From: Hemileia vastatrix
Lineage: Eukaryota; Basidiomycota; Pucciniomycetes; Pucciniales; Zaghouaniaceae
DNA: 64,000 nt
Direction: 5' to 3'
Assembly (NCBI GenBank): GCA_030280995.1
Contig: JASXTE010000015.1
Location: 21,410,501-21,474,500, forward strand
Under the pieces are notes generated by a model. The model did not search any database, was not told the DNA's origin, and saw only the letters and a program-made list of their open reading frames with translations. This document shows, one piece after another, positions 32,768-44,235 of this stretch. A program made the translations under genes and the position numbers. How positions within the stretch are numbered: the first letter of the stretch is position 1; the number at the start of each line of letters is the position of its first letter.

Positions 32768-33844
32768 TTACTCCACTAAAGTATCCTGACTAGCAACCGT
32801 CTCTTCAGCTGTAAAATCGCCAAAACTTAGGTTGTTAAGAATAAATGATAAGTCACCCTTTGATACAGATCCTGGATCATATGTGGAAGTAAGACATTTG
32901 TCATCAGTTTCTTCACCTTTGTTAATAAAATTAGTCATGGCTGACTGGACAAAAGAGTTGTTTTCATGGTGCCAGAAAATCCAACCTTTCCCGCCATTCA
33001 CAAAACCTACAACCCTGCATCTCATTGTTCTTGGTTCCATCCTAGTGTGCTTCTCAGTGGGTATGTAAACGTAATCCCACTGGCCAAAAATTTTAATGTG
33101 AGATAGATCTGCAACATGAAAAATAATAATCTGATATGGGTTGCTCTTAGTTACACATATATTGGGCAATTTATTATGTATTTAGGAAGCCCAGAAGTAT
33201 TCCAGGGTCCAGAAAGTTTTAGGGAGTCTTGCGGCAAGAAGTATGGTCCGAGCTATTTCCCCAATGGTCTCATTAAAGCATTCTTCCATACCGTTCTGTT
33301 CATGATGGTATGGCATCAAGTGTTTTTGTAGGATACCATGATGAGATAGGAATTCTGAGACCTTTTTATTCATGTATTCCTTACCATTGTCAGTGAGGAG
33401 TATTTTAAGGCAACGGTTGGTGAAATTTTTAAGCCAATTCTTAAAACTAATAAAAGCATCCAAAACATCAGATTTTTTCTTTAGGATGAAGACTTTGCTA
33501 TAAGTTGATAATGATTCTCTGAAGGTGGCCACGTATATTTCACCAGCTTTGGAGATGTCTAACATTGGCCCAACAAGGTCAGACACAATCACGTTCATAA
33601 GATTGTGGATCCGTTTATTTGAGACACATGTATTTTGCTGTTTACTTTTTGATACTGCACAGATATCACAATTAAGTCGACAGTGGGGAACATAAGATGG
33701 TGCTCCATGGCAGAGACCTAGTTTGGAAATACGCCGAAGAAAACGTGTGCTGGTATGTCCTAGCCTGCAATGCCAGTCCATAATCGAATTTAGTAAGGCT
33801 TTAGGATATGGAATGTTAGTTACAGGCAGGGACACAGATGACAA
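32768..33844 (-). pseudogene. Copia integrase (nearly intact core)
   Basis: 33182-33844 encodes the GAG-pre-integrase zinc finger (WHCRLGHTSTRF, then CDICAVSKSK) and the catalytic core: Asp in VSDLVGPM, Asp in LLTDNGKEYMN, and Glu in HEQNGMEECFNE. After a stop, 32768-33169 gives the C-terminal SH3-like part (KIFGQWDYVYIP, RCRVVGFVNGGKG) followed by an acidic linker. The core residues are present, but neighbouring parts are broken. Confidence 0.8.
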
Positions 33845-34059
33845 AGAATTTAAAATATTCCATTGAAAAATGGTTAAAATATAGCGTACAATGATAAACT
33901 AGAGTGACAGTCCATTTGCAATCAGGATTAGATAAAAGAGCAATAAACAAAATTTCGGAATCTTTTTTGGCTATAAAATCATGATTATTATTGAAAGTGA
34001 GACAAATACCGTTCTGCAATAAATCAAAAGTTGATATAAGGGTTAATTTTACCTTATCA

Positions 34060-34260
34060 CAATAAAATACATTTTTATAGTAATTTTTTTGTCTCCTGAC
34101 CCTTTTATCATGATGTTGCCATAACCAGAATTAAAGGCAGCAGCCAAATCAGTAGCTGTTTTAACAGATACTGGTGTTTGTAATTTTTTGAAGTCAGAAA
34201 GCAAGCATATGTCTCCAGTGACATGATGTGCTGCCCTGGTATCAAAGATGCCCTTTTAGT
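34060..34260 (-). pseudogene. Copia protease relic
   Basis: A short reverse-strand stretch reads GIFDTRAAHHVTGD then LLSDFKKLQTPVSV, matching copia proteases, where the active site is DTGA. Here Gly is Arg (DTR), so activity is lost. Confidence 0.65.
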
Positions 34261-35640
34261 GTGTGCCATCAATTAAATTAGGCCATTCATCACTTCCAAG
34301 GTCCAACTCGTTTAACAATGTTGTGAGAAAATCAAGTGCTGAGGAATCTATTTCATTAAGACGGACTTTGGATGTAGAATTTTTTCCTTTATGATCTGGG
34401 ATTGACTGCTTAATAATATTCAGAGAATTCTTGGCTTGCTGCAATCAAGCTTCTCATCTTGTCCAGACTTTGGAGTTGAAAGTGGATCCATTACCATTTT
34501 ATGGACAGGTTTTCAATAAGTTTTCTGTTGAGCGGCAAATTTGGCAGGAGAAATACAGCTCTTTGTTGTTTGGACAATAGCTGTCCATTTCTCCTCTTCT
34601 GAAAGCCATAGCAGACATCTTATCAAGATTGGCAGATGCTTTTAGCACGGTGGAGGGTAAGCTGCTGGGAATAGAAAAATTTCTTACTGTATTTTGGAGG
34701 GCAGTAAGCATATTTTCAAAGCTTGGTTGAGATATATCTTTGCGCAGTTCAAAATTTTTTTTGATTTCAGCTGAGAGATTTGATACTGAGACTGGGAGTA
34801 AAATTTGGATGAGCATGGCACCAAGTTCATTTTACCCCAGCTTGAAACCTGAATGTTTTAAAGCATCAAGGACATTCTAAATATTATTGGCATGTAACAC
34901 GGCATTGGTAAATGGAGAATTTTTAATTTTAAGAAGGTCATTGAAGAGGGAAATTTGGGTGGTGTGAGTTTCTGTCTCGAATTTAGAAGAGAGAGCCCTG
35001 TAAGCGTGAAAGCATGTAGTACCAACATCAATGAAGCCTTGGAGTTTTATTTCAATGGTAAAGTAAATAATGTGCCAGAACATTTCATTCTCAAAAGCAT
35101 CAGTTGCGGTGACAATGGCATTGGCATTAGTGGTGTACTTCATTGATCTGACACGTCTGCATTAAGAGCAAGATGCTTTTGTGCCAGATTTTCCAGTTAG
35201 ACCCATCATTTTTTAGTTTGGCTGTGTGTTTCACCTGGGATAGAGTATCATCGATGACTAAACAACAGTCTTTACCCTTGTATTCAGTTATAGGGTTCTC
35301 CTGTTCTGGACGTAGGGACATGTCGGATGGGGGATTGAAAACAGGGGACAGAGGTAAGCGTTCAGGATGAGTGAAGACAGTTCTTGGTTAGATGTCAGGA
35401 GGGTCAAAATAAGGATGTGCTTTTGTTGCACTGGAAGATGATGTGGGTGAAGAGGTGTTGATGGTGGAGGAAAAATATTGTGATTGATGGCGGTCACAAG
35501 TGTTGAGGTTAGATATGTGAGGAAGAATATCTAGATTCTTCAGTTCTTGTGTTAGGATAGGTTTATCACGCTGAAGTTTTGGTCTAGACTGGAAAGGGTT
35601 GGAGTTATTTGGGTCGGTAGGCATGATTTAAATTCCGGGA
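34256..35640 (-). pseudogene. Copia Gag relic
   Basis: A start near 35624 (MPTDPNNSNPFQ) opens a Ser/Pro-rich leader; 35127-35321 continues with LKNDGSNWKIWHKSILLLMQ, the Trp-containing first helix typical of copia Gag (UBN2-like). Further helical parts lie at 34877-35143 and 34499-34816, the last with a decayed zinc knuckle (CQICRSTENLLKTCP). Stops and frame changes separate the pieces. Confidence 0.65.
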
Positions 35641-35770
35641 GAGATTTGTGCGCCATAGATAAGGTGGACACCGGCAGGGAGGCACTTCTAAAAAGGGACT
35701 AACTTGAGGCACACAACAAATTCCAGGAATTTATAAGATTCAAATTACTGCTAGTAATCAATCAGGGACA

Positions 35771-35780
35771 GCCCATAACC
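35771..35780 (-). promoter_or_regulatory. Half-tRNA-Met primer-binding site of the copia element
   Basis: Transcript strand GGTTATGGGC, two bases inside the 5' LTR. It is complementary to GCCCATAACC of the initiator tRNA-Met anticodon arm. Drosophila copia and Ty5 prime from a cleaved or internal part of this tRNA. Confidence 0.75.
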
Positions 35781-35782
35781 TA

Positions 35783-35875
35783 TGATAGTAGTGTCAGCGC
35801 TTTGTACAGAGTGAACTGCAATAGTTTCATATCTTACCTATGGTAGAAGTGTCAGCTCTTCATCCGGAGTGAACT
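35783..35875 (-). repeat. Right (5') LTR of the copia element, truncated
   Basis: About 93 bp matching 31517-31610, including both 58-bp units (one partial), then an abrupt change into repeat G. The promoter-distal part is lost. Confidence 0.65.
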
Positions 35876-36340
35876 GGTGAAGGTAGACTCTTACAGTTGC
35901 CTTGCTGTAAGCAGAATCGGAAGGAGTTGGATAATCAGAGAAAACCCTGTCCCTCTAAATGAATTTGTGAGTTTTTTATATCAATAAGCTTAAAAGTCTA
36001 TTTGATAATAATAAAGAATGAAACCCTGTCTAATTAACGCTTGCTAGGATGATTGAGTGGTTTTTCTGTGCAAAACAACTGAAATGCAACAATAAAGTTA
36101 CACCAGAAACAATATTTTAAAAGAAAGAAGTTTTAATGTTTTTAGATTTTAATAATTTTTTATAACAGATACTATAAATGAGTCCCTGGAGTTGGAACTT
36201 TCTAATGATACCCTATATGTTAATGTTTAAGAGTTGTTGAGTAAAATATTTAAAGTTTTATGTAAATTTGTTATTTTATAAGGGTATTATAAATGATTAA
36301 TTATTTTTTTGACAAAAGAGAAATATGAATAATGGTTGTT
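35876..36340 (+). repeat. Fragment of repeat G
   Basis: Aligns, with many differences, to the complement of 49440-49864. Shared blocks are CTCTTACAG, GCCTTGCTGTAAGCAGAATC, GATACCCTATATG and TATAAGGGTATTATAA. The first bases of G lie exactly at the junction with the copia LTR. No coding potential. Confidence 0.7.
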
Positions 36341-36532
36341 ATCCTTCAAAAAGACCCTTCTAATCAAAACTAATGAGACTAAAACATATAGAAGACTAAG
36401 ATTCCCCCCTTCTATCTAATTCTCTTACCCCAGACCTTTCCAACAATACCCTACATGCATAGGATCTACAATAAACTTTTGATCTAACAAGCACAATAAA
36501 TTCTAGCCAAATTTTGACACAATAGCCAATTT

Positions 36533-36870
36533 TTTCTGCAGTGACCAAACTTTGAACTGGTGATCAGACTTTTCTACAGTGACCTTAACTTTTTACTGGT
36601 GATCAGACTTTTCTACAGTGACCAAACTTTACCACAGTGCCCAGACTTTTCTGCAGTGGCCAAACTTTGCCACAGTGCCCAGACTTTTCTGCAGTGACCA
36701 AACTTTGCACTGGTGATCAGACTTTCCCATTGTGAGAAACTTTTTCCACAATGAGCTCTTTTTTCCATAATGAGCTAATTTGGTCAGAGTGAGCTAAATT
36801 TTCCACAGTGACTTAATTTTGTCACCATGACCAAACTTGGCCACAATGACAGAAGTTTTCCAGTACACTT
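36533..36870. repeat. Degenerate minisatellite
   Basis: About 17 imperfect units of roughly 19 bp with the consensus CAGTGACCAAACTTT or CTGGTGATCAGACTTTT. Adjacent units alternate, giving a 38-bp higher-order period in the left half. It decays toward the right end. Confidence 0.8.
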
Positions 36871-37699
36871 CAATTTTCACCAGAAAATCACTGGATCAAA
36901 CTGGAGCGCACCAGAAAAAAAGTGGCCATTCCAAGAGCACACTTCATTCACCAAAAATACAAATCCACCAAATTATCAGATCACAAAAGAAATACCACAT
37001 ATAACCATTCCAAAACACCAAAAATCAACCCAAAAAAATCCAGTTAACTTCCTTAAACCAAATTAACATCTGGTAACACCATGATTTTTTTCCAACCAAG
37101 TTCCAATAAAATTTTCTCCTAAGTGGCCTACCCAGATTTGGAATGCCACATCCTTCCTCCAATAAGGAATGTCCCCATTCCAACCAATTATGCATTTTAA
37201 TTAGTTTATTTTGATGAATGTTGTTTTAGCTGGTCTTCTACAAATTTAAACTGTTTGTCTTCTTCTCCCACTCTTGATATAAATCATAATAATAATAAAA
37301 ATAAATTTTTGTGATGATTCCACTGCTGAGAGCAAGGTTTGAATCCCTTCAGACTACCATATACCAGTCTTCCCACTATGTCACAGCATGAGAGAGTGTA
37401 TCTCCCTAATGAGCCAAATATGCTTGATTCCATTCTCATAGGTCCCCCCACTGAGCCGAATTCTTTGATTCCAATCTCGCCATGAGGTACTCCAAGCTTC
37501 CACCAAACAGCCTAAAACTGAGGCTTTAAAATAAAACAATAATAGATCCAACCACCACCCTGACTTCTGATTCATTCATCACAATTTTCATCCATTTTCT
37601 ATTCAGAAACCTTCACAAAATACTTTTATCTAGGCTTCCAATATTTAATTTTAAACTTTTAGACCATGTTAAAGCGCCACAAATTTCACCAAATAGATT
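36871..37699. other. Gene-poor flank
   Basis: A Lys/Pro/Asn-rich plus-strand frame (36827-37066) and a minus-strand frame (37381-37575) have no recognisable features. No other structure was seen. Confidence 0.5.
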
Positions 37700-37844
37700 G
37701 ACATTCCAGTTTAAAGTCTTTGTGGACCAAACATTTAATTTATTGCTAGTTTCAACTACTATCATAAAACTTTCTCCAAAAATATCCATAAAGTTTTTAA
37801 CTTCCTTAAAAACTAGCCATTTTAAAGTCTTGGAGGACTAACAG
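37700..37844. repeat. Left part of the tandem repeat split by element C
   Basis: Contains two copies of the core TTTAAAGTCTT(T/G)G(T/A)GGAC. The array resumes at 46985 on the other side of C. Confidence 0.65.
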
Positions 37845-38982
37845 TGTCGGTCAGTCGTCTAGAAGAGATAAGAGAAGAGGGAAGAAAATAGAGGAGGACA
37901 AGAAGGATGTAGTGATTTAGAAATAAAAGAAATAAAAATAAATGAAATTATTTAATCTATTGAAGAGAAAGCAACGACAAGTGATTTGAGAGGTGACACA
38001 AGATTGGTTTTATTAATATTAATATTATTTCAAGTAAGAGTTCTGCGCGGCAAACACTATGATTACTATCAGACTTAAGGCAACCTTCAAATTGTTATTT
38101 AGAATTTTTAATTAGAATGTAACACTAATAAAAAATAATAATAGGCGTAATAAAATTATCTTTTAAATTGTTGAGTGTATAATAAGTGATGGGGCTACAG
38201 GGGATTAACCAAGGCCTTTTTATAGGCAATGGGCCCTCTGAAGCGCTACTATATTTGTAAATACAAGAAACATAATAGAATAAAACAAGAATTTAAAAGA
38301 ATAAGTGAAACATAACAATGTAGAGAAAAATATGAAAAAAATAATTAAAAACCCCAATTAAGAATCTAATTTTCCCACAATTAATTCCCAAATCAGTAAG
38401 TAAAAATAGTAAATAACTAAACAAGCCTGGGACATATGGACTATGAGGAAAATAATTCAAAACAGATTGTACAGTCTGATTTAAGGATTTTTAAGTGAAA
38501 CGAAGAATATTGTTACGCAACAAAATATGTAATTAATCTCAATTTAGTATAAATTAATTACTTGTTTTTTCCTGAAACACTTATGGGTCAAAAGAAGCGT
38601 CATTATTTATTGTTTAATACTATAAAAAATGATATTTAATATATAAATATAAATAATTAATTTAATTATATTATAAGTAAATCTTACACTTATAATTATA
38701 ATATATGTTTTTAATTAATTAAATATAAATTTATAATTATTAAATACATAAAAAATTGCACCATTATTTGTAGAATATAATATATTATGTTAAATTTAAA
38801 TGTATCAAAAATTTATATAACCAATAAAATTAATATAACACTTATATGTAATAAAATACTTATATAATTTTATTATGCAATAAAATATTAATTTATATAC
38901 ATTAAATACAATTCTTACCCCCTATTTCAGGTCTTATAAGTTACATATCATTTACTGGACTCCTGGAATAGCCTGGCTGACA
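37845..38982 (-). repeat. Left (3') LTR of element C
   Basis: 1138 bp, flanked on the left by AACAG. A TATA motif on the minus strand (complement of 38215-38224) matches that of the right copy. Confidence 0.95.
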
Positions 38983-38993
38983 CTCCCTCACTC
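38983..38993 (-). promoter_or_regulatory. Polypurine tract of element C
   Basis: Transcript strand GAGTGAGGGAG directly beside the 3' LTR. Confidence 0.7.
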
Positions 38994-39019
38994 TAAAAAA
39001 AACAATAAAAAAATGCTAA

Positions 39020-39366
39020 GATTTTTTCTTTTTGTACTTTTTTCAACAGAGTAGGCAGATTTGAAGTCTCCTTGCCAGGTATCCATGCATCATGTTCAGA
39101 TTATTTGCTCTTATATCTCAATAAATATTCAGTACCTCTTTCAGAAGTGATAATTCTATCATTGAGAATTTTATCAATTTCTGCTGTTTCTGTGACTTCC
39201 TGAGGGTTTTTCTTAGGTCTTCCCCTTCTTTTGGGAAATAAGTCACTGTTGGAAGTATAAGGCTTAAGCGAAGAAATGGGAAAAACAAGATGTTTCCTAT
39301 CATATGGAGAATACAATACAACTTCTACTGCATTATCACCAACCATTCTTTTAACAACAAATGGTC
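39020..39366 (-). pseudogene. Element C integrase tail and chromodomain
   Basis: After a frameshift near 39370 the minus strand reads MVGDNAVEVVLYSPYDRKH, the RRGRPKK linker and a chromodomain start (AEIDKILNDRI, EYLLRYKSK). A TAA then interrupts, and the rest (AWIPGKETSNLP) follows in frame. Same domain as in A. Confidence 0.8.
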
Positions 39367-40683
39367 CTACAAAAGATCTTTTAATTTGTGGTTACCTTGT
39401 AAATTGAAATGGACAGTAGAGATCAACACTTCATCACCCTTGTTAAATGTGTATTCTTTATGGGATTTATCCCATCTTTTCTTTTCATATTCAAATGCTT
39501 TATTAATACAGCTCTGTGCATCTTTTCTGCATAGCTGTTGCATTTGCATGAAAGATTTTACACCAGGGTGTAGTTCCAACTTAGGCAATTTATTATTGAG
39601 AATCTGAGCAGGAGTGTTTGGGACATAACCCAACCAAAGCTCAAAAGGCTTTTTCTCAGTGACAGAATGAAAAGTGCTATTATATGCAAATTCAAGACCA
39701 GGCAATAGAGTGACCCAATCATGAGTAAATCTGTCATTGTCTTTATATTCTAAACCAAAGGCACAATACCTTCTAATCATATCTTCCAGAGTTTGAATCA
39801 TTCTTTCAGCTAGACCATCAGTCTGAGGATGGTGAGCTTTAGAAAATTTTAACTCACAGCCACAAATATCCATCAAAGAGGTCCAAAACTCAGAAGTGAA
39901 TTTTGGATCCATATCAGAGATAATGGCTTTTGGAAAACCAATAATATTAAACATGTAAGACCACCATAAGAAAGCTAATTCTTTGGTGGATACATATTTG
40001 TGGGTTGGAATAAATTTGCACATTTTTGTGAATCTATCCACTATTACCCAACAAGAGTTAAAGCTGTCTTTACCTGCAACAGGAAGACCAGTGACAAAAT
40101 CCATATTAATGATTTGCCAGGGAGCATTAGGTGCTTCAATATGTTGTAATAACCCTGCTCTCTTACCTGTTAACCTTTTAGATTTTTGGCAGGAATCACA
40201 AGATTCAACATATAATTTTGTGTCCTCAGACATATTAGCCCACCATGCAGTGTTTTTGATTCTAATCAATGTTTTTTCAAGATCAAAATGACCAGCTAAT
40301 ATGTCATCATGACAATGTTTTAGGATAGTTTCTTTCATAGAAGGAGGAATTACAATTACATTAGTAAGCTTTTTTCTATAATATATATAACCATCTTCAA
40401 TAGAAAACTTTCCTTTATTCAAAGCATTTTGATACTTTGCAGGAAGAGTTTTTATTAATACTTGAATTGAAGCATTCTTAGGATCATTTAAGATAGTAAC
40501 TAATTTATTTAAACCAGAATCCTTATCATATGAATCCAGTATTAACTTTAATAACTCCTCTTCCATATCAACTATAAATATACCATGGATATGAACAGTA
40601 TCATCTTCAGGTACATAAGCAGGATTTGAGTCATTATTTGGAAGAGGAAAAGCTGGAGAGAATATCAACATTGGAGTGAACAT
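39367..40683 (-). pseudogene. Element C integrase
   Basis: A 438-codon open stretch: HHCC finger (HCHDDILAGHFD, CDSCQKSK), catalytic Asp in NMDFVTGLP, Asp in IISDMDPKF, Glu in HPQTDGLAERM, then the C-terminal domain up to NLQGNHKLKD, where the frame breaks. The motif FLWWSYMFN confirms that A's TAG replaces Trp. Its first codons are in the wrong frame relative to RNase H; the true junction is the frameshift at about 40640-40680. Confidence 0.88.
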
Positions 40684-40879
40684 TTCCAGCTCTATGGATA
40701 ATTTTCATCCGTCCTCTGTATTCTTGAACAGCAAGTTGCCACCTGAACATATGTCTGTTAGGTGTCTTTAGGTTTAAGAGGGACTTCACAGCACTACAGT
40801 CAGTTACCAACTCTAATTTTTGGTCATCCAAATAGTAATGAAGCTTCTCAAGGGCCCAAACAACTGCTAAGCACTCCAA
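40634..40879 (-). pseudogene. Element C RNase H end
   Basis: Reads ECLAVVWALEKLHYYLDD, LVTDCSAVKSLLNLKTPNRH and HSNVDILS, the last third of RNase H in chromoviruses. It is linked to the upstream segment by a frameshift near 40910. Confidence 0.85.
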
Positions 40880-43272
40880 TTGAGTGGCACCATATTACAA
40901 TTCACTATTTCTAAGGCTCTTGAAATATAACAAATTACAACTTCTGAGGATTTATCATTAATGATTTGCTTCTGGTGAAGGGCAGCACCCAGACCAATAA
41001 ATCTAGCATCTGTATATAGGACAAATGGCTTGTTAAAATCTGGAAGAGCCAATATAGGGGCTGTCATTAAGCAACTTTTTAATGTATCAAAAGCTTTTTG
41101 ACAGTCATTATTCCAGAGAAAAGCAACATCTTTTCTGGTCAGTTGTGTAAGAGGCAAGGCTATGACCTGATAATTTTTAATATATTGTCTATAATAGCCA
41201 CACATACCCAAAAAACGTTGGATTTCTCTTACAGAAGTTGGTGCTTTCACATTTTGAATGGCAGCAACTTTGTTATGGTCTACACAAATTTGTAAGCCTG
41301 ACACAACATGGCCAAGGATTTTCAAAGATTGAAAACCAAATTTACACTTTTTTAAAGATAAGGTCATATTGATTTCATTCATTTTTTGGAAAACTCTATT
41401 CAAGTGAATCATATGTTCATCAAAAGTTTTAGAAAAAACAATAATATCATCAATATAAACCATGAGCCAACATTCAATAATTTCTTGATGGAAAGTGTTA
41501 TCCATAACTTTCTTGAAAACTGAAGGAGCATTTTTATGGCCAAATGGCATCCTAACATACTTATATATTCCCATATGAGTAGCAATAAGCAAAAAATTTT
41601 GAGAATTTTTCTCAACTGGAACTTGATGATAACCTTTATTACCATCCAGACAACTAATAAATTTTGCACCTTGCAAGGTAGCACGTATTGAATTAATTCT
41701 GGGTAAAGGATAAATATCATTAACAGTATAAGTGTTTAAAGCTCTGTGATCTCCACATAATCTAGCTTTATCTTTTTCATAAGAAATCAAGACTGGAAAG
41801 ATGACACGATATTTGGGGATGACATCCACTTTCTCAATGATATTCATTTTCAATAATGTTTCAATATTATCTTCAATATCCTTTCTTTTTGATGGAGAAG
41901 CAGGATATGGGTTTTTCTTAAGACTAGGAGGAATATCATTCAAGTTACAGGATAAGGTAATTTTCATCTCTTCCTGAACAATTCCCCAGACATGAGAACC
42001 ATGAGCAAAAGCCATTGGGAAAGAGGTAATAGAGGCAACAATAGAATCTTTTTGTTCACTAGTCAACTGATCACCAAAAGAAGCAGTATTTATTTCATGT
42101 AATAAATCATCCATTTCAGTTGTTGTTCTACCTTTACACTGGATCAGTGATTTACAAGATTTCAACAAATGCCCAGAAGTTCTAGGAGAGGAAATTTTGA
42201 ATTTCCTTTTCCCATTCATTCCTAAGGTAAAGCAATTATTTGCTGGGTCCAGTTTCACACCAAACATGGTTAAAATATCATTTCCCATAATAAACCAATT
42301 GCTCAAATTATCATTTTTCATGACAACAAACTCACAAATAGCTCTGACAAAACCACCATTATATTTGAAGAATACAGAGGTTTTGTATTTGCCAATAGGA
42401 AATAAGGTAGAACCATACCCTCTCCATTTTTCAGATGTTATAGGCAATAATTTACTCAAATATTTTTTATCCACTGAAGCCAAAGCTTTTTCAGACACTA
42501 CACTTCCTCCAGCACCAGAATCAAGAACTACATCAAATTTTTTACCATTAATGATAACAGGTGCCTTTAAAGGGGATATAGGTATAGAATTGTTAGTAAT
42601 ATCTTTAATTATCTCAGCATTTTCTACTGAAGATAAATCCAATACACATTCTTCAGATATATTATTTAAATAATGGACATCTTGTTCCAACATTAAAACA
42701 TCTTTAACAGAATCATTTTCATAGGAGATATTACTTTCACATTCACTGGAAGAATTATTGACATCAAGTTCAACTTCATCAGTGTCTTCATTTTGTTCAA
42801 CAAGATGAATTTTCTTGTCACAAACATGACCCTTCTGCCATGGTTTGTTACATTTATAACAAGTATTTGTTGCATATTTTTTAGGTGCAACTGGGGCAGA
42901 GGGTTTACCAGATTTTTCTGGGAGCTTTGTAGAAGGTTTATTCTGATCATTATAAGATTTACCAAGGAAATTCTTTGGTTCATATCTATGGTTGAGCAGT
43001 ACCTCATTACAGATATTAATGAAAGAAGAATTTTCCCTTACATGCTCAGTTCTAGGCACAAGCAAATACCTAAGAGAATTTGGTAATTTATACAAGATTT
43101 TATCTCTCCAAATATCATAATCCATCTTTGGATCAATTGCTCTAAGGATTTTTGTTATTTTCATCAGAAAAACAATGGGCTTTTCAACAGAGGAGGATAC
43201 ATATCTAGTATTCTCATACAGTCTCTGTTGAGCTAACCTGAATTTTGAACCACCAAACTTATTCTCAATCAA
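40867..43272 (-). pseudogene. Element C Gag C-terminus, protease, RT and RNase H start
   Basis: An 801-codon open stretch. It starts within the Gag core (ENKFGGSKFRLAQQ), then a zinc knuckle CYKCNKPWQKGHVC, an intact protease signature VVLDSGAGGSVVS, an RT with VYIDDIIVFS, and the start of RNase H (LYTDARFIGLGAAL, with Arg where A has Ser). Just upstream, TGA replaces the Trp of the Y-S-W motif conserved in A and E. It ends out of frame (ALEIVNCN) at an indel near 40910. Confidence 0.88.
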
Positions 43273-43287
43273 GGATTTCCAATCATT

Positions 43288-44235
43288 TCATGTATAATGA
43301 TTGTTATCTAAAAGAACAGATTCATACCACATCAAGGCTACATTGGAAAATAAAGAAGTTAGCTTAGAAACAATTTCCTCATCAGGTAGTTTATAAGGTC
43401 TCTTTAAATTATCAATTCTTTGGATAAAGTGTTGCCAATCAGAGGAAGAATCACCATCAAAGGTAGGATATTGGTCTAACTTAGGCCAATTTTTCTGACT
43501 ACTGGGATGGTCTACTTTTTGGTTTGAATTATTCATTATTAATAATTCCTGAAGTTTAGCCAGGTGTTCAGAAATTTCATTATTTACAGAAACAGCTGGT
43601 GCATGACCATCACAAGATTTTTTGCTAGTAGCAAAAGATTTTACAGACTCATTGTCAGTTTGTTTAATGGTTGAAATATGAGGAAGAAAGGATGAGATTT
43701 GCTCAGGTTTTTTTTCTTTATTTTTACGCAGCTTATTGACAGCATTCTCATTTAATTCATTATTGATGGTTAAGGTTGAGAATTTTTCCTGTAGGTCAGA
43801 CACATAGTTTCTTATTCTTGAAATTTCAGACATCTGGTCATTTACTTTTGCAAGAGATAGAACATTTCTGTCCTCAGAAACTGAGTGTTTAGCACTTAGT
43901 GCATGGAAATCATTCCTTAGCTTTTTAAACTCATGTTGCAGAGATTTTATTTCATTTTTGAATGAATAATTTTTTTCAATAAGGGGTTTCAATTCACTCA
44001 AGGTCTTATGTAGACTGATATTTCTATCTGAGATAGCTCTATGGTCACTTCTTATTTGTTTTTGTTGACTAAGAATAATATTCAAGGTTTCTTTGATTTT
44101 TAAATAAGCTGTATCTTGTAAAGAAGAACTCACTTTACATTTCAAGTGTAAATTATTTAATCTATCATTTTCATGGATTAACACATCTCTCAAATGTTTG
44201 TCTTTCACAACATTAAAGTCAAGGGTATTTTTCAA
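43288..44235 (-). pseudogene. Element C Gag coiled coil and core
   Basis: A 315-codon stretch with a long heptad region (HLRDVLIHENDRLNNL, ISDRNISLHKTLSELK) and the Gag core (NWPKLDQYPTFDGDSSSDW). It is shifted relative to the upstream frame by an indel near 44235 and stopped by TGA near 43286. Matches the E Gag at HLRD, NWPKLDQYP and LPDEEIVSKL. Confidence 0.8.

Larger units (their letters stand above)
31517..35875 (-). mobile_element. Decayed Ty1/copia element
   Basis: Read leftwards: Gag relic, protease, GAG-pre-integrase and integrase, then reverse transcriptase and RNase H. Integrase before RT is the Ty1/copia order. Short terminal repeats (31517-31702 complete; 35783-35875 truncated), a half-tRNA primer site (35771-35780) and a purine tract (31703-31710) complete the structure. 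RT has lost a large internal part. The left end sits inside B's right LTR; the right end joins repeat G. Confidence 0.85.
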
